64,000 bases of DNA from Chaetoderma sp. LZ-2023a. Its lineage: Eukaryota; Mollusca; Caudofoveata; Chaetodermatida; Chaetodermatidae. Positions 1 to 11,500 of this stretch are shown one piece after another (position 1 is the stretch's first letter; each line of letters opens with the position of its first letter). The translations under genes and the position numbers were made by a program. Below the pieces are notes generated by a model that was not told the origin of the DNA, made no database searches, and saw only the letters and a program-made list of their open reading frames with translations. The DNA is taken from positions 17,041,166-17,105,165 of the forward strand of contig CM067365.1 in NCBI GenBank assembly GCA_034401795.1, in the 5' to 3' direction.

Positions 1-855
1 GCCTTCTTGAGCATTCGCTGGTAGCCACAGAGGAAGACTGGTCTGACGCTTGTCATTGTCTAATAAACCTCAGGCCAGGTCATGCTCTGGAACAGTTGGC
101 TAGCCAACGGGACCAGCGCCCGTGGCTGGCAGGTAAGCTGACTACTGCCGTTATGCCATCTCTGCCGCTGGCGGAACATATTGTAGATATGTTTACAGCG
201 GCAGAGACATCCATCAAGGCGCATGGACATCTCGCGAAGGCCCCTCGCAAGGTGGCAAAGTGATGTCAGAGGTACAGTATAGTGCCTACGCCAAGCGCGG
301 ATGACTGCGCTGCGCTAGGCGAAGATATGCGGCCAGGCTCCCGGTCTGATACAGGAGCGCTGTGCTCGAACGCGTTGCGTTCGGCTAATACCGCGTTGCG
401 CGATGTGGAGCAGAATTCGAGAGTGTCAATTGCAGCGCTTTAACACGTCTCCCAGCTGTTACAGAGAGTTGTAACAGCATCCACATCATGCCAGCCTTGT
501 CCGGTAACAGTCCAGAGAGTCATCCAGGATGGAATTAACCTGGCTCTGGATTGTTTAACCTGGTCTGTGACCAGGAGTGTCCGGGTGCGGTGCACGTTTG
601 CCTTAGACAACTTGTGCCCGTCCCAGGACCTGTATAATAGGCTTCTGCATATGCCTATGACAGGTCCTGGTCTCTTTGGAGGTGAGGGATGTAAGCACCT
701 CCAGGAGACGGTCATCCTGGTCAATAACCAGAGGGCATTGCGCGAGCAATTTGAAGTGCTCCGCAGAGAGCCTGTTCGCGTAGCTCCCCCTGCATATCAT
801 CCCCTGCAGACTCGAGGTGGCGGTGGCCAGCCACCAGCGCAGCGCCGGCCATGAC
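1..855 (+). pseudogene. D1 gag remnant
   Basis: Translated pieces match the C-terminal half of the D3/D4 gag, for example '[14 protein letters not shown]', '[18 protein letters not shown]' and '[18 protein letters not shown]'. In-frame stops occur after 'KAPRKVAK' (near 261) and at the GCGCTTTAA near 440. The 5' half lies outside the window. Confidence 0.8.
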
Positions 856-918
856 CGCGCATGCTTCGACCAGCAGTGAGGGGGCCGCAGGCTCCTGCGC
901 AGCCAGCCAAGCAGCCGC

Positions 919-3823
919 CCGCACACCGAGGTGTGCGCAGCGCAGGCCGTGGCGCGCGAGGATCTGGTCATGGTAATTGTACCTGAAGGGTCGGTTACTA
1001 CAGTAAGAACCACTCCAGTGCTTCTGGACCAGGAGACAGCGCCACTCTTGCACTTCTTATGTCCACCTCGCTTCCTAGGTGGTCCAGTGGGAGGCCGATT
1101 GGCCCAGCACAAACAAGAGTGGGAACGGTTGACTCAAGACCATCTAGTCTTGTGATGGCTTTAGTCGGGTATCATCCCGATTGGATAACAGGCCCACCAT
1201 CGCGTCTGTCTCTGGTGCCAGTCTGGACTCAAATTCCAAAAGATCCAGATCAACGGTTGTGTATAGAGGAGGAAATAAATTCCCTCATACTAAATGGAGC
1301 AATTCAACCGGCACAAAAGTGCCCAGGCTTCTATTCAACCGTGTTCCTAGTGACAAAGAGCACTGGAGGGTGGAGACCAATTCTCAACCTCAAGCCATTG
1401 AGCAAGTTCATAGACACACCCAGTTTCAAAGTGGAGACAGTGAAAATGGTGTTGGCTGGGTTGGAGAGGAGAATGTGGACAGCACCAATAGACCTGAAGG
1501 ATGCTTATTTCCACATTCCAATGGCGAGGAGTTTTCGTCGGTTCCTGAGGTTTGCATTCCAGGGCAGACAGTGGGAATTCAGGGTTTTACCCTTTGGAAT
1601 TTCAACGGCTCCTTGGGTCTTCACCAGGGTGGTTCTTGCGATAACAGCATACCGCCGCAGGAGAAGCATAGTAGCCACCCGCGCACCTCGGTGCGCATGA
1701 CGCTGGTCGTGGCATGCAAGAATCTGGTCGTGGTAATCGTGCCTGATGGGTCGGTTATCACGGTGAGAACCACTCCGGTGCTTCTGGCCAAGGAGACAGT
1801 ACCACTCTTGCACTCCTTATGTCCACCTCTCCCTAGGTGGTCCAGTGGGAGGCCGATTGGCCTACCACAAGCAAGAGTGGGAACGGTTGACTCGGGACCG
1901 TTTAGTCTTGCGATGGCTTTCAGTCGGGTATCATCCCGATTGGATAACAGGCCCTCCATCGCGACTGTCTCTGGTGCCAGTCTGGACTCAAATTCCAAGA
2001 GATCAAGATCAAAGGTTGTGTATAGAGGAAGAGATAAATTCTCTCATACAAAAAGGAGCAATTCAACCGGCACAGGAGGGTGGAGACCAATTCTCAACCT
2101 CAAGCCATTGAACAAGTTCATAGACACACCCAGTTTCAAAATGGAGACAGTGAAATCGGTGTTGGCAGGGTTGGAGAAGGGAATGTGGACAGCTTCAATA
2201 GATTTTAAGGATGCTTATTTTCACATTCCAATAGCGAGGAGTTTCCATCACTTCCTGAGATTCGCATTCCAGGGCAGATAGTGGGAATTCAGGGTATTAC
2301 CCGTCGGAATTTCTATGGCTCCTCGGGTCTTCACCAGGGTGGTTCTTGCGATAACAGCATACCTCACAGGAGAAGCATAGCAGTCCACACGTACATAGAT
2401 GACTGGCTGTTAAAAGCACACAACCAGGAAAGTTTATCAGCAAATCTGGAGATAGTTTTGAAAACTCTCACAGACTTAGGCTGGATAATCAACTTTCAAA
2501 GATCAGAGCTGACTCCATCCCAGAAGTTTGTTTACCTGGGAATGTTCTTTGATCTAGAGATAAGATATGTTTATCCTACTCAGGAGAGGCTACACGTACT
2601 CATCTCATTAATACAATCAGTGTGCAACAGTCGTCATGTCCTGGCATGGGTTTACTTGAGAATGCTGGGGTTGATGGTTTCTCTGGAACCAGTCATTCCT
2701 CAGGTGGCCTTACGCAGGCAGCCTATCCAGTTATTTCTCATGACTTAATGGACCCAGGGTACAGGATCACTGGACTCAAACGTGTCAGTGTTGGAGCCTC
2801 TTATTCACCACCTTCAGTGGTGGATGAAGACAGAGAATCTCCTGGGGGTGTGTGTAATGCTAATGCTTCCCCACCCTCAGTTAACGACGTATACAGATAC
2901 ATCGATGGAAGGGGTGGGGGAGCTTGCCTGGAAGAATCCACAGTATCAGGGCTTTGGAATCTGGATCAGTCAGAAGAACATATCAATCTACTGTAATTGC
3001 GAGCAGTAGTCCTGGGCCTGGAACATTTCAGAGAAAGTTCAGGGCAAGATTGTTCTAGTTCGATCAGACAACTCAACAGTAGTGACTTACATAAACCGCC
3101 AGGGCGGAACGAGGTTGCCCAGTCTGTATGATGACATGGAAACTGCTTTGGTGGTGCCCGGATCACAGGATTACCCTGAAAGCAGTTCATATTCCGGGAA
3201 GGTTAAATCTGTTAGCAGACTCATTGAGCCGAAGGATGAGTGTTGTACCTACGGAATGGCAACTAAATAAATGTGTGGCGGATCGTCTGTTCAACCACTG
3301 GGGGAAACCCAACATAGATTTATTTACAACGAAGACGAATGCGAAGATGACGACGTACGTCTCTCCAATTCCAGATCCGAGCGCTATCGCAACAGATGCA
3401 TTAGCTATCAGCTGGGTGGGAATGTATGCATACGCATTCCCTCCAGCAATCCTGATTCCAAAAATTCTTCAGAAAATCAGACAGGAGTGCCAAGTGCTTC
3501 TGATCGCCCCGGATTGGCCCAGCCGATCATGGTATACGGATCTGCTGGACCTTCTCGTCTGCAATCCTGTTCCTCTGCCTCTGATGGACAATATTATCTT
3601 CCAGGGCAAGGCCCTTCACAACAATCCGTCAATGTTCAGATTGACTGCATGGATGTTGTCAAGGAATCTAGAATTAAGGAGGGCTTTTCTGAGCAAGCAG
3701 CTATGTTCATGGCAAAAGCTAGAAAGGGGTCAACCTCCAGTGCATATAATTATAAAATCAACAGATTTGCAGAATGGTGCTCAAAAAGATGTATTAATCC
3801 AATGGACTCATCTATTGAGGTAG
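919..3823 (+). pseudogene. D1 RT/RNase H/methyltransferase-like remnant with tandem duplication
   Basis: Two successive copies of the RT amino-terminal region (about 925-1679 and 1680-2385), each beginning with the GC-rich gag-end sequence and reading to the palm motif. The second has lost about 50 bp around 2073-2085 and gained a stop after 'FAFQGR' (2279-2281). Downstream are 'YIDDWLL' (about 2392-2412), RNase H remnants with a frameshift near 3000-3030, and the Dam-like segment near 3300-3540. Not translatable as one protein. Confidence 0.8.
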
Positions 3824-4657
3824 TAGCCGATTTCCTCTGTCACCTGTATGATGCCTATAGCCTCAAGCCTACCTCGCTCGCTATAAGTCAGCTTTAATGA
3901 CAGTTATCCCTTGCTTGGCTAATAGGGGAAGTGATGAAGTAAGTACATTAAATACTTTAATTAAAGGCATGGGTAATCTAAGACCAAGGAATCTCTCGGT
4001 GATTCCGTCTTAGAGTTTATCTATAGTACTCCAGGTACTAGCTGATAAGCCATTTAAACCACACAGTTCCATTTCTATGAAAATGTTGACACTTAAAACT
4101 GTATTTTTAATTGCTGCGGCCTCGGCAAGGCGGAACAGTGAAATTCATGCCGTATCAGCCGAGGCAGACCATTTTGTGGTTACAGGGGAAGGCCTTTAGG
4201 TTCTCCCTAGGATAAATTTCATGGCTAAAAATCAGTCTGAAATATCCTTGTCAACCCATATTTTTACATGCTTTGGCTAGGTATGATTCTAATTCAAAAG
4301 CATGATGTCCAGTCCGAGCATTAAACCGGTACAAACAATGTACACAGGAATGGCGGACAGACCCAACGGCGTTATGGTTGTCATACATTGAACCCCCATG
4401 GCAGGGTGTCTAAGGACACCATTTCCAGGTGGATTGTGGAATGTATTCAATTTTGTCATAAATCTGCCACAGGTAAACAAGTTGACTTAGCTAAGGCTCA
4501 CAGTGTTCGCGGCATAGTGGCTTCTACTGCCCTGTTTAATGGGGTTTCTGTGGATGACATTATGTCAGTAGCCCAGTGGCACTGTGAGTCAAGTTTTACC
4601 GACCATTACCTCCGTGACACCTCGAATCCTCTCGCCTTATCGATTTTGAAAAGATAA
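3649..4657 (+). pseudogene. D1 tyrosine recombinase remnant
   Basis: Begins with the conserved '[18 protein letters not shown]' and ends at a TAA matching the D4 end. It contains a deletion near 3875-3880 that shifts frame, a TAG near 4012, and frame damage around 4190-4320. The C-terminal part with 'HSVRG' and 'DHYLRD' is still readable (about 4500-4620), but the protein as a whole is broken. Confidence 0.82.
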
Positions 4658-5192
4658 TCTAGGTGTACATATTTTGATGAGGTTTTCTCATTTTTTACAT
4701 ATTTCACAATTAATCAATGGTAACAACCACTTATTTGGACTGCGTCAGCCTTCACCAATGGGAAGATGATGACAGCAGCCAACTGCCACAAGGTCAGTCT
4801 TGTTTATGTGTTGTTCATTGTTGATTGTGTTGTCACGTGACCCTTCGTTATTAATATAGTGATGGTACGTGTTTTATGTGGTTCATTATTGAGAGTATAC
4901 GAAAATGAAGCCTTTTCGTTTAATGTCCTGTAGTACATGCCGCTTGTACGTAGAGAGCGTATGGACATTGAGGTCATTCTGTCTTCCTCCCAAGAAAAGG
5001 GGGGGTGGTGAAGCACATATGACATATGGTCTTCTCTCAGCCATTGTTTGTGTTGCCCGATGTTCAATTCTATCCATGGTTGTGTTTCCACACAATTTCA
5101 GAAGTTTAAATGCCTTAAACGCAGGAAAGCGCATAGGGAAGAGCTGGTCTTTTGACCTCGCCTCCTTCCTGCCGAATTCTCTGTCAAATTCT

Positions 5193-5299
5193 GACAATAT
5201 CAAAGAGTATTAGGGAGGTAAGTATACTCTTGAAGTGAAATAAACGAAATCACGGATTTATTTTTTCACGAGAGAGTTGATACTTACCTCCCTAATACG
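5193..5299. repeat. D1 internal complementary region (ICR)
   Basis: Reverse complement of the right end followed by the (missing) left end: contains AGGGAGGTAAGTATACTCTT, then TGAAGTGAAATAAACG, then TTGATACTTACCTCCC. In DIRS elements this block bridges the two termini and is thought to template end regeneration through a circular intermediate. Confidence 0.85.
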
Positions 5300-5353
5300 G
5301 ACCCGACCTCTCCGCCCCTCGGTCTTCAGGCTCTCGTAAAGTTGCATAGTGTC

Positions 5354-5569
5354 AGCCAATAAATTAGCCAGCGGAAGTACTAGTCTGCGCATGCGCGGTG
5401 GTTGGGGCTGGCATCCGCCGGACTGTCATCTGACTACCTACCCAGTAGGGGCACCTATCTTTTTTAATCTGAGTGTTTATTGAGTGAATGTCGATATTTG
5501 GGAATATCAAAGAGAATTAGGGAGGTAAGTATCAACTCTCGTGAAAAAAGATATCCGTGATTTCGTTTA
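5354..5569. repeat. D1 right inverted terminal repeat
   Basis: Homologous to the D3/D4 right repeat: GC-rich core with 'CTGCGCATGCGCGGTGG', 'CAGTAGGGGCACCT', and terminal 'TTAGGGAGGTAAGTATC' followed by the asymmetric 3' extension ending at 5569. Confidence 0.85.
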
Positions 5570-5572
5570 TTC

Positions 5573-6622
5573 TTTGGGTGAAAATCATAGATTTTATGAA
5601 AGATTTACCGGAAATGGTCAAAATGCTATTTATTGCTCCATAGCTGCTTGACATATTACAAACAAATTTTGCTAGATGGATTCTATGGTGATTCTCTAGA
5701 ATTACTTTTCAGAATTTTGATTGATCAATTTTTGGGGTGAAAATCTTAGATTTTATTAAATAATCTACTGGAATTGTTCAAAATGCTACTCCTTAGCTGC
5801 TTGACATATTTCAAGCAAATTTGTCTAGATAGATTCTATGGTGGGAGGCTCTAAAGCATTTTTAAAGAATTTGGATTGATCAATCTTTTGGGTGAAAAGC
5901 GTAGATTTTATGAAAAATCTACTGGAAATGGTCAAAATACTACTACTACTTACCTGCTGAACATATTTCAACCATATTTAACTGGAGCGATTCTATAGTG
6001 GTAGGCTCTAGAACTTCTATTCAGAATTTTTATTGATTAATGTTTTGGGTGAAAATCTTGAGTTTTGTGACAAATCTACCGGAAATGGTCAAAATGCTAC
6101 TGTTCCTTAATTGCTTGACATATTTCAAGCAAATTTAACCAGAGGGATTCTATGGTGGTAGGCTGTAGAACATTTATTCAGAATTTTGATTGATTAATTT
6201 TTTGGGTGAAAATCTTGAATTTTATGAAAATTTACCAGATATCGTTTTAAACGCTACTCATTAATTGCTTGGGCGATTTCAACCAGCCTTGGATAGAAGG
6301 ACCCTATGGTGGCAGGCTTCAGATCTTGTGTGCAGAATTTGATAGGTCAATTTTTTGGTGGCCATCTTGGATTTTCCCAAAGTTTTGGTAAATCAGTTAA
6401 AAGCCTACACCTCATTAACCGCTTGGCGGTTTCAATCAAACTTAGCGGGATAGGGTCCTTGGTGGGTAGGCTTCAGAACGTATATACAGAATTTTGATTG
6501 GTCAATTCCTTTGGTGGCCATCTTGGATTTTCCGAAAATTATCCATCATGTCTATTTAAATGCAAATGGTTCAAATGCTAATGGTCCGGGTGAGTGCCAC
6601 AGGCCCTTGGGCCTCTTGTTAT
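5573..6622. repeat. ~155-bp tandem array grading into a dispersed repeat tail
   Basis: About seven diverged units begin near 5573, 5729, 5886, 6040, 6197, 6352 and 6500. Early units share 'TTTTGGGTGAAAATCTT', 'ATTCTATGGTGGTAGGCT' and 'CAGAATTTTGATTGAT'; the last two carry 'GGTGGCCATCTTGGATTTT'. The array ends with 'GCCCTTGGGCCTCTTGTT' (about 6603-6620), the same terminus as the repeat ending near 10089. No coding content seen. Confidence 0.75.
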
Positions 6623-7400
6623 ACATAATTTCAAACTGGAGAATCATTAAAATTAACTTTGAAAACATCTTAGGATAAATATTTATGTAACTAGTACTTA
6701 TATTTTGTTTTATTGTGACCAAATAAACTCGGAAATCCTAATATCTCTGATAAAAAGCACCAATATAGGCCAGATGTTGAATACCTTGAAACTAATTTGA
6801 TTGGAAGCCTTAGGTAGCAACAGTTTCCACGCAAATTAGTTTCAAAATGTTCAATATAATCTTGTATCTCGTATATAGCATTGAAAGCGTTACCAGGTGG
6901 TTATAAATCGTAGGCATTGGAAAACATTGGCTAATATGTTTCAGATTTGGCTAAGAAAAATGGTATTTGGCTAATAAACCACAAATAAAACGATCTGTTT
7001 ATAGCTATGCCACACCTATTTATAGAGTTACGCTCCACCTACTTTGTCGGTGGCTTGTCATTGTACACCTCTATTTTGACTGCCAATCGAGAGATGTGAC
7101 CTGTCACACAAGTAGGTGACATCATAATCAAATACATAACTTGTTAGCTATCATTACAATCAAGATAACATAGCTCCTTCATGAAGGCCGAAAACTGTGT
7201 CAGCTACTATTCAAATTAGTTTCAATATATTCAACATCTTACATGCGTAGTTAACTTGAAAATTAGATTCCAGAAATTCAGGTTTCAAGGTTTCAATTCG
7301 ATTCCCACACATGTACAAATTAGTCAGAGATTCGCTAGAAAAGGAAGTAGTTAGGAATAGATACCTTTATCGTGGCCTGGTTGATAAGATGGTTCTATCA
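6623..7400. other. Intron segment with one hairpin-A copy
   Basis: AT-rich, no exon recognised. It contains a diverged hairpin-A copy at 6774-6860 (arms 'TTGAAACTAATTTGA' and 'CAAATTAGTTTCAA') and a half copy near 7207-7240. No further PAN2 exon was found between D1 and 8371. Confidence 0.6.
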
Positions 7401-8290
7401 TAAGTTGGCCGTATCTTAGTTGTGATGTGGTCTTATTTGTGATGTGGTCTTATTTGTTAGGTGGTCTTAGTTGTGATGTGATCTTATTTGTGATGTGGTC
7501 TTAGTTGTGCTGTGCTCTTAGTTGTGATGTGATCTTATTTATTAGGAGGTCTTAGTTGTGATGTGGTCTTATTTGTTAGGTGGTCTTATTTGTGAGGTGG
7601 TCTTAGTTGTGATGTGGGCTTATTTGTGAGGTCGTCTTAGTTGTGATGTGATCTTATTTGTTAGGTGGTATTATTTGTGAGGTGTTCTTGGTTGTGAGGT
7701 GATCTTAGTTGTGATGTGGTCTTATTTGTTATGTGGTCTTAGTTGTGATGTGGCCTTATTTGTTAGGTGATCTTATTTGTGAGGTAGTCTTAGTTTTGAT
7801 GTGGTCTTATTTGTGTGGGGGGGGTCTTAGTAGTCATGTGGTCTTATTTGTTAGGTGGTCTTAGTTGTGATCATGTGGCCTTATTCGCTAAGTGGTCTTA
7901 TTTGTGGGTGGTCTTAATTGTAATTGTGATGTGGTCTTATTTGTGAGGTGCTATTAGTTGAGATGTGGTCTTATTTGTTAGGTGGTCTTATTTGTGAGGG
8001 GGTCTTATTTGTGAGGTGGTCTTAGTTGTGATGTGGTTTTATTTGTGAAGTGTTCTTAGTTGTGAAGTGACCAGTGATGAGTGTTTTATTTCTGAAGTTG
8101 TTTCATTTGTGAGGTGGTGGTCTTATTTGATAGATGATCCTATTTGTGAGGTTGTCGTATTTGTGTGAGTGTTCTATTTGTGACATGGTCTTATTTGTGA
8201 GGTCATATTTGTGTGAGTGTTCTATTTGTGAGGTGGTCTTATTTGTGAGGTAGGCATATTTGTGTGGTTGTTGTATTTCTAATAAGCGAT
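7400..8290. repeat. Minisatellite of 'GTGATGTGGTCTTATTT' type
   Basis: About 50 imperfect copies of a 17-18-bp unit, variants of TTGTGATGTGGTCTTAGT and TTGTGAGGTGGTCTTATT, often alternating as a 34-36-bp dimer. It ends 80 bp before the first PAN2 exon. Confidence 0.85.
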
Positions 8291-8370
8291 TATCTGACAG
8301 ACAAAATTTTTCCACATACTGACCGAAATAGTGGTTTTCTGTTTACTCATTTTCGGTGATGTATTTTTAG

Positions 8371-8512
8371 CTTGGTCAGTTCCAGATAATAGAAGCGACG
8401 GCCATGACCCCAGCCTCGATGTTGATGTATCAAGTAAGCACACATGGAGGTGCAATCATGAGTTTTGACATGTCATCTTCATTTCAATGTATGGCGTTTG
8501 GCGATAATTCAG
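8371..8512 (+). CDS. PAN2: PAN2 exon 1 of window (WD40 propeller)
   Basis: Acceptor 'TATTTTTAG' at 8362-8370 and donor G|GTGATC after 8512. It starts in phase 0 with 'LGQFQIIEA', includes '[19 protein letters not shown]', and ends with one base of a Gly codon completed by the next exon. The CAA|GTAAGC inside (8431-8439) resembles a donor, but reading through it gives the expected WD40 strand '[14 protein letters not shown]', so it is not used in this model. Alternative donor use there cannot be excluded from sequence alone. Confidence 0.8.
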
Positions 8513-11500
8513 GTGATCTATTTAAACCGTAATCTTTTGCGTTTCTGAGACGTTTTAGCGGAGCCACGCACGCAGGGATGCTCGCTTGTACACGCATGCA
8601 CACATACTCGCACGCACATGCACCCATCCCCTAAAAAAACTTGATTATGACCAGTGAATTGTATTGTGATTGCACAGCTATGAGTCTAGCATGTCTAATG
8701 ATTTGCTGTGCCCTATCCTGTCATTATCTAAAAATATACCTATCCACTCCTTGCTACAGTAGAGCTCGGAAATAAGTTAACTTCTTTTTAAAACAAAGCA
8801 GTTTGAAGATGATGCTTTAGGCAGTAATGTTTTCCAATCCAATTGTGTACAAAATATTCAACAGTATGTTTTATTAGCTCCCCTCTCCCGAAAGGCAGAG
8901 TGAGCTTATGCCATGTTGACCATCTGTTGTGTGTCCGTCATCTGTCAACTTTTCCTTTAAGCGACATGTCAAAGAATACTAGGCCGATTTCAGTTATATT
9001 TAGCAGGAAAGATCCTTATGGCATAGAGAGATTCAAGTTTGTTCAAATGAAGATGAGTTGACTGATGGCCATCTTGGATTTTGGCTGATTTTTAGAAGTG
9101 TTTAAAAACATCTCTGAAACCGCTTGGTGGATCGATTCAAAGCTCATGAAAAATCATCTCGTGCAAAAGCTGAAGCAAGTTCAAGGGAACTTGATTGGCC
9201 AAATGGTTCAGCGGCCATCTTGGATGACCTAGTTTTCGTGAAAATTACTTCCTCTCCAGAACCCCTGAATGAATCAGGCAAGAATTTGGGATATATGATT
9301 ATGGACTAAGGGCCATTAAATTTTGTTCCAATGAAGCTGATTCATTGAAAAACATGGCTGTCGTATACCAATCAAAATGTAGTGTGTTTGACGGCTATAT
9401 TGAATTTCTTATTTGATGGATTTTGAAGCCGAAATTGGTTTTATATACTTTTAGATAAAATATCTTTTCAGCGAGAACCACTAGGCCGATTTCAATCATA
9501 TTTGACCGGTAGCATCCGTAGAGCATAGGGATCTAAGTTTGTTTAAAGGAAGCTGATTGGCCCGCAGCCATTTTGACTTTGTAGAAATGTCTTTCAAAAT
9601 CTTCTCAGAGACGGCTTTGTTGATTGATTCAAAACTCATGAAACATCATTTAGTGCAAGCGCTGGACCAAGTTTGTTCAAGAGAACTTTATTGACCAAAT
9701 AGTTCAGCGGCCATCTTGGATGACCTAGTTTTCGTAAAAGGCTCGTCCAGAACCGCTGAATGGATCTGGTCGAAATTTGAAAGGTATGATTAGGGACTGA
9801 GGGCAAGTAGAGCTTGCCCATGGACAGTTGATAGGTAAAAAAACCATGGCCGCCACGGATCACTCAAAATTTAGCATGTTTGGAGGCCATCTTGAATTTC
9901 CTGAAAATTTTGAATAGAATCATTGAAAAGACTTTATTAACAACTGGGCCAATTTTAATAAAACTTGGCTAGTCCTTCTACACAGAAATTAGATTAGGAA
10001 ATTGTTCTAGTGATCATATCATTTTGTTCACTTTTGCAAGTGGCCAATAATTTCAGGTGATCAATACAGACCCCTTGGGCCTCTTGTTTAGCCAGAGTTA
10101 AACCCCCATGGAAAACAGTCTGCAACAAACAATGAAAGATCTGTATTGTTTATAAATATATATCCTATTTTACTTTCACAGGTTATTTACACCTATTCGC
10201 TAGCAACAACCACGCTATGTTTAATACATACCCAGATGAGACAACATACGCTGATGCAGTTGAGCCTATACAAGCCATTCACATATCAGATGAGCTAACA
10301 CCCTATTCCATCATACCGATGCAGTATCCAACATCAGGGAGACTGCTTTCTGATTGGCCGGATTATCTCTGTCAGAAAGTTTACAGGTAATGAACTGTTT
10401 TGGTGATGCAAGCCATAATGATTTCATAGGGCAATAACTCTGGACCTGCTGAATATTTTGATAACGATTTGTCTAGCCACCAACAACTTTCAGCCAAAGT
10501 GTTTTCAAGATATTCAGCAGACCTAGAGTTCCCCCCATGGAAAATGTAGTCTGCAGAGATTAAGCAGGGAAAGAGTCGATGCTTAAATATTGTATTTGAA
10601 TATTTTGTTTTGGATCTGTAGTTTTTTTGCTGCTGATTATTATTAGTTGTGACTGGCAACTAGTACAAGTTAGTCAGTCTCTCTGCCAGCCTGTCAGCGT
10701 GTTAAATTTTTTTGACATTTCTTCGGCAACTATAGCTCGTTCGCACTTGTTATTTGATTGTATCTTCCTTCCCCCCCCCCCCCCCCCCCCCCCCCCCTAA
10801 TAAATGGGTGATTGTCCTGGTGGTGCTTTATCCTACAATATGGCCATCTTATTTGTGGATTCCATGGTGAAACTAGAAATTGATCTGCATAGGTATTTGA
10901 AATCTGCTGCATGTTCCAGGCCAAGAGAATAGTTTTGGAAATTTACCACTATAGCGACTAGATTGGCTATTGGCTATGTTATGGATCATAAACTTTAGTA
11001 CCATATTTCGCCTATTAGAAGCCTAAGCTTGTATTAGGATAGTGATGGAGAAATTTCAGCAGCATATTGTCTGAGAAAGGGGGTAGGTTTATATTAGGGC
11101 GTTTTCCCCAACAAATTGTTTATAGTCGACCCCCAAACAGGCTGCTAATAAGCTCATGTTAGACGTTTCCATGTATTTCTGGGATTCCACAAAATTACAT
11201 CACAGATCTAGCACATGCGTGTAGCAGTCTAATTATAGATACTGAGTCATGAGTTCATCACACGATCATCTATTTAGAAGAGAATTCTGAGATATATTGT
11301 TAGATAGCCATTGATTTCAATCATATTCCATTGACTATTCACAATTTGAAACGTACAAACTAAAAATAGAGGCGTGGCTTCGATCATACTCGATCCTGTT
11401 TCGAAGGAGATCTCGCGAGACATGAATGCAAATGTCTGTAAAGCGATCTCAACTTCTTTGTATGACAGGATTCATATCAACGTGCAGTTATCAAATAGGT

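Larger units (their letters stand above)
1..5569 (+). mobile_element. D1: decayed DIRS-type retrotransposon, left end outside window
   Basis: Same family as D3 and D4 but with stops, frameshifts and an internal duplication. Order: gag remnant, RT/RNase H remnant, tyrosine recombinase remnant, internal complementary region (5193-5299) and right terminal repeat (5354-5569) ending in 'TTTCGTTTA'. The right end differs from D3/D4 at the GATATCCGTGAT stretch, and the internal region carries the same variant bases. The sequence after 5569 is unrelated repeat, so the right boundary is clear; a target duplication cannot be judged because the left end is missing. Confidence 0.85.

Noticed and set aside
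4804-5213. Overlapping frames on both strands in the D1 3' region
   Set aside because: The same region in D3 and D4 is not open in a matching frame; it is non-coding 3' sequence.
8431-8439. CAA|GTAAGC as donor ending PAN2 exon 1
   Set aside because: Reading through gives a good WD40 strand and a phase match to exon 2; stopping here would need another exon that I could not find.
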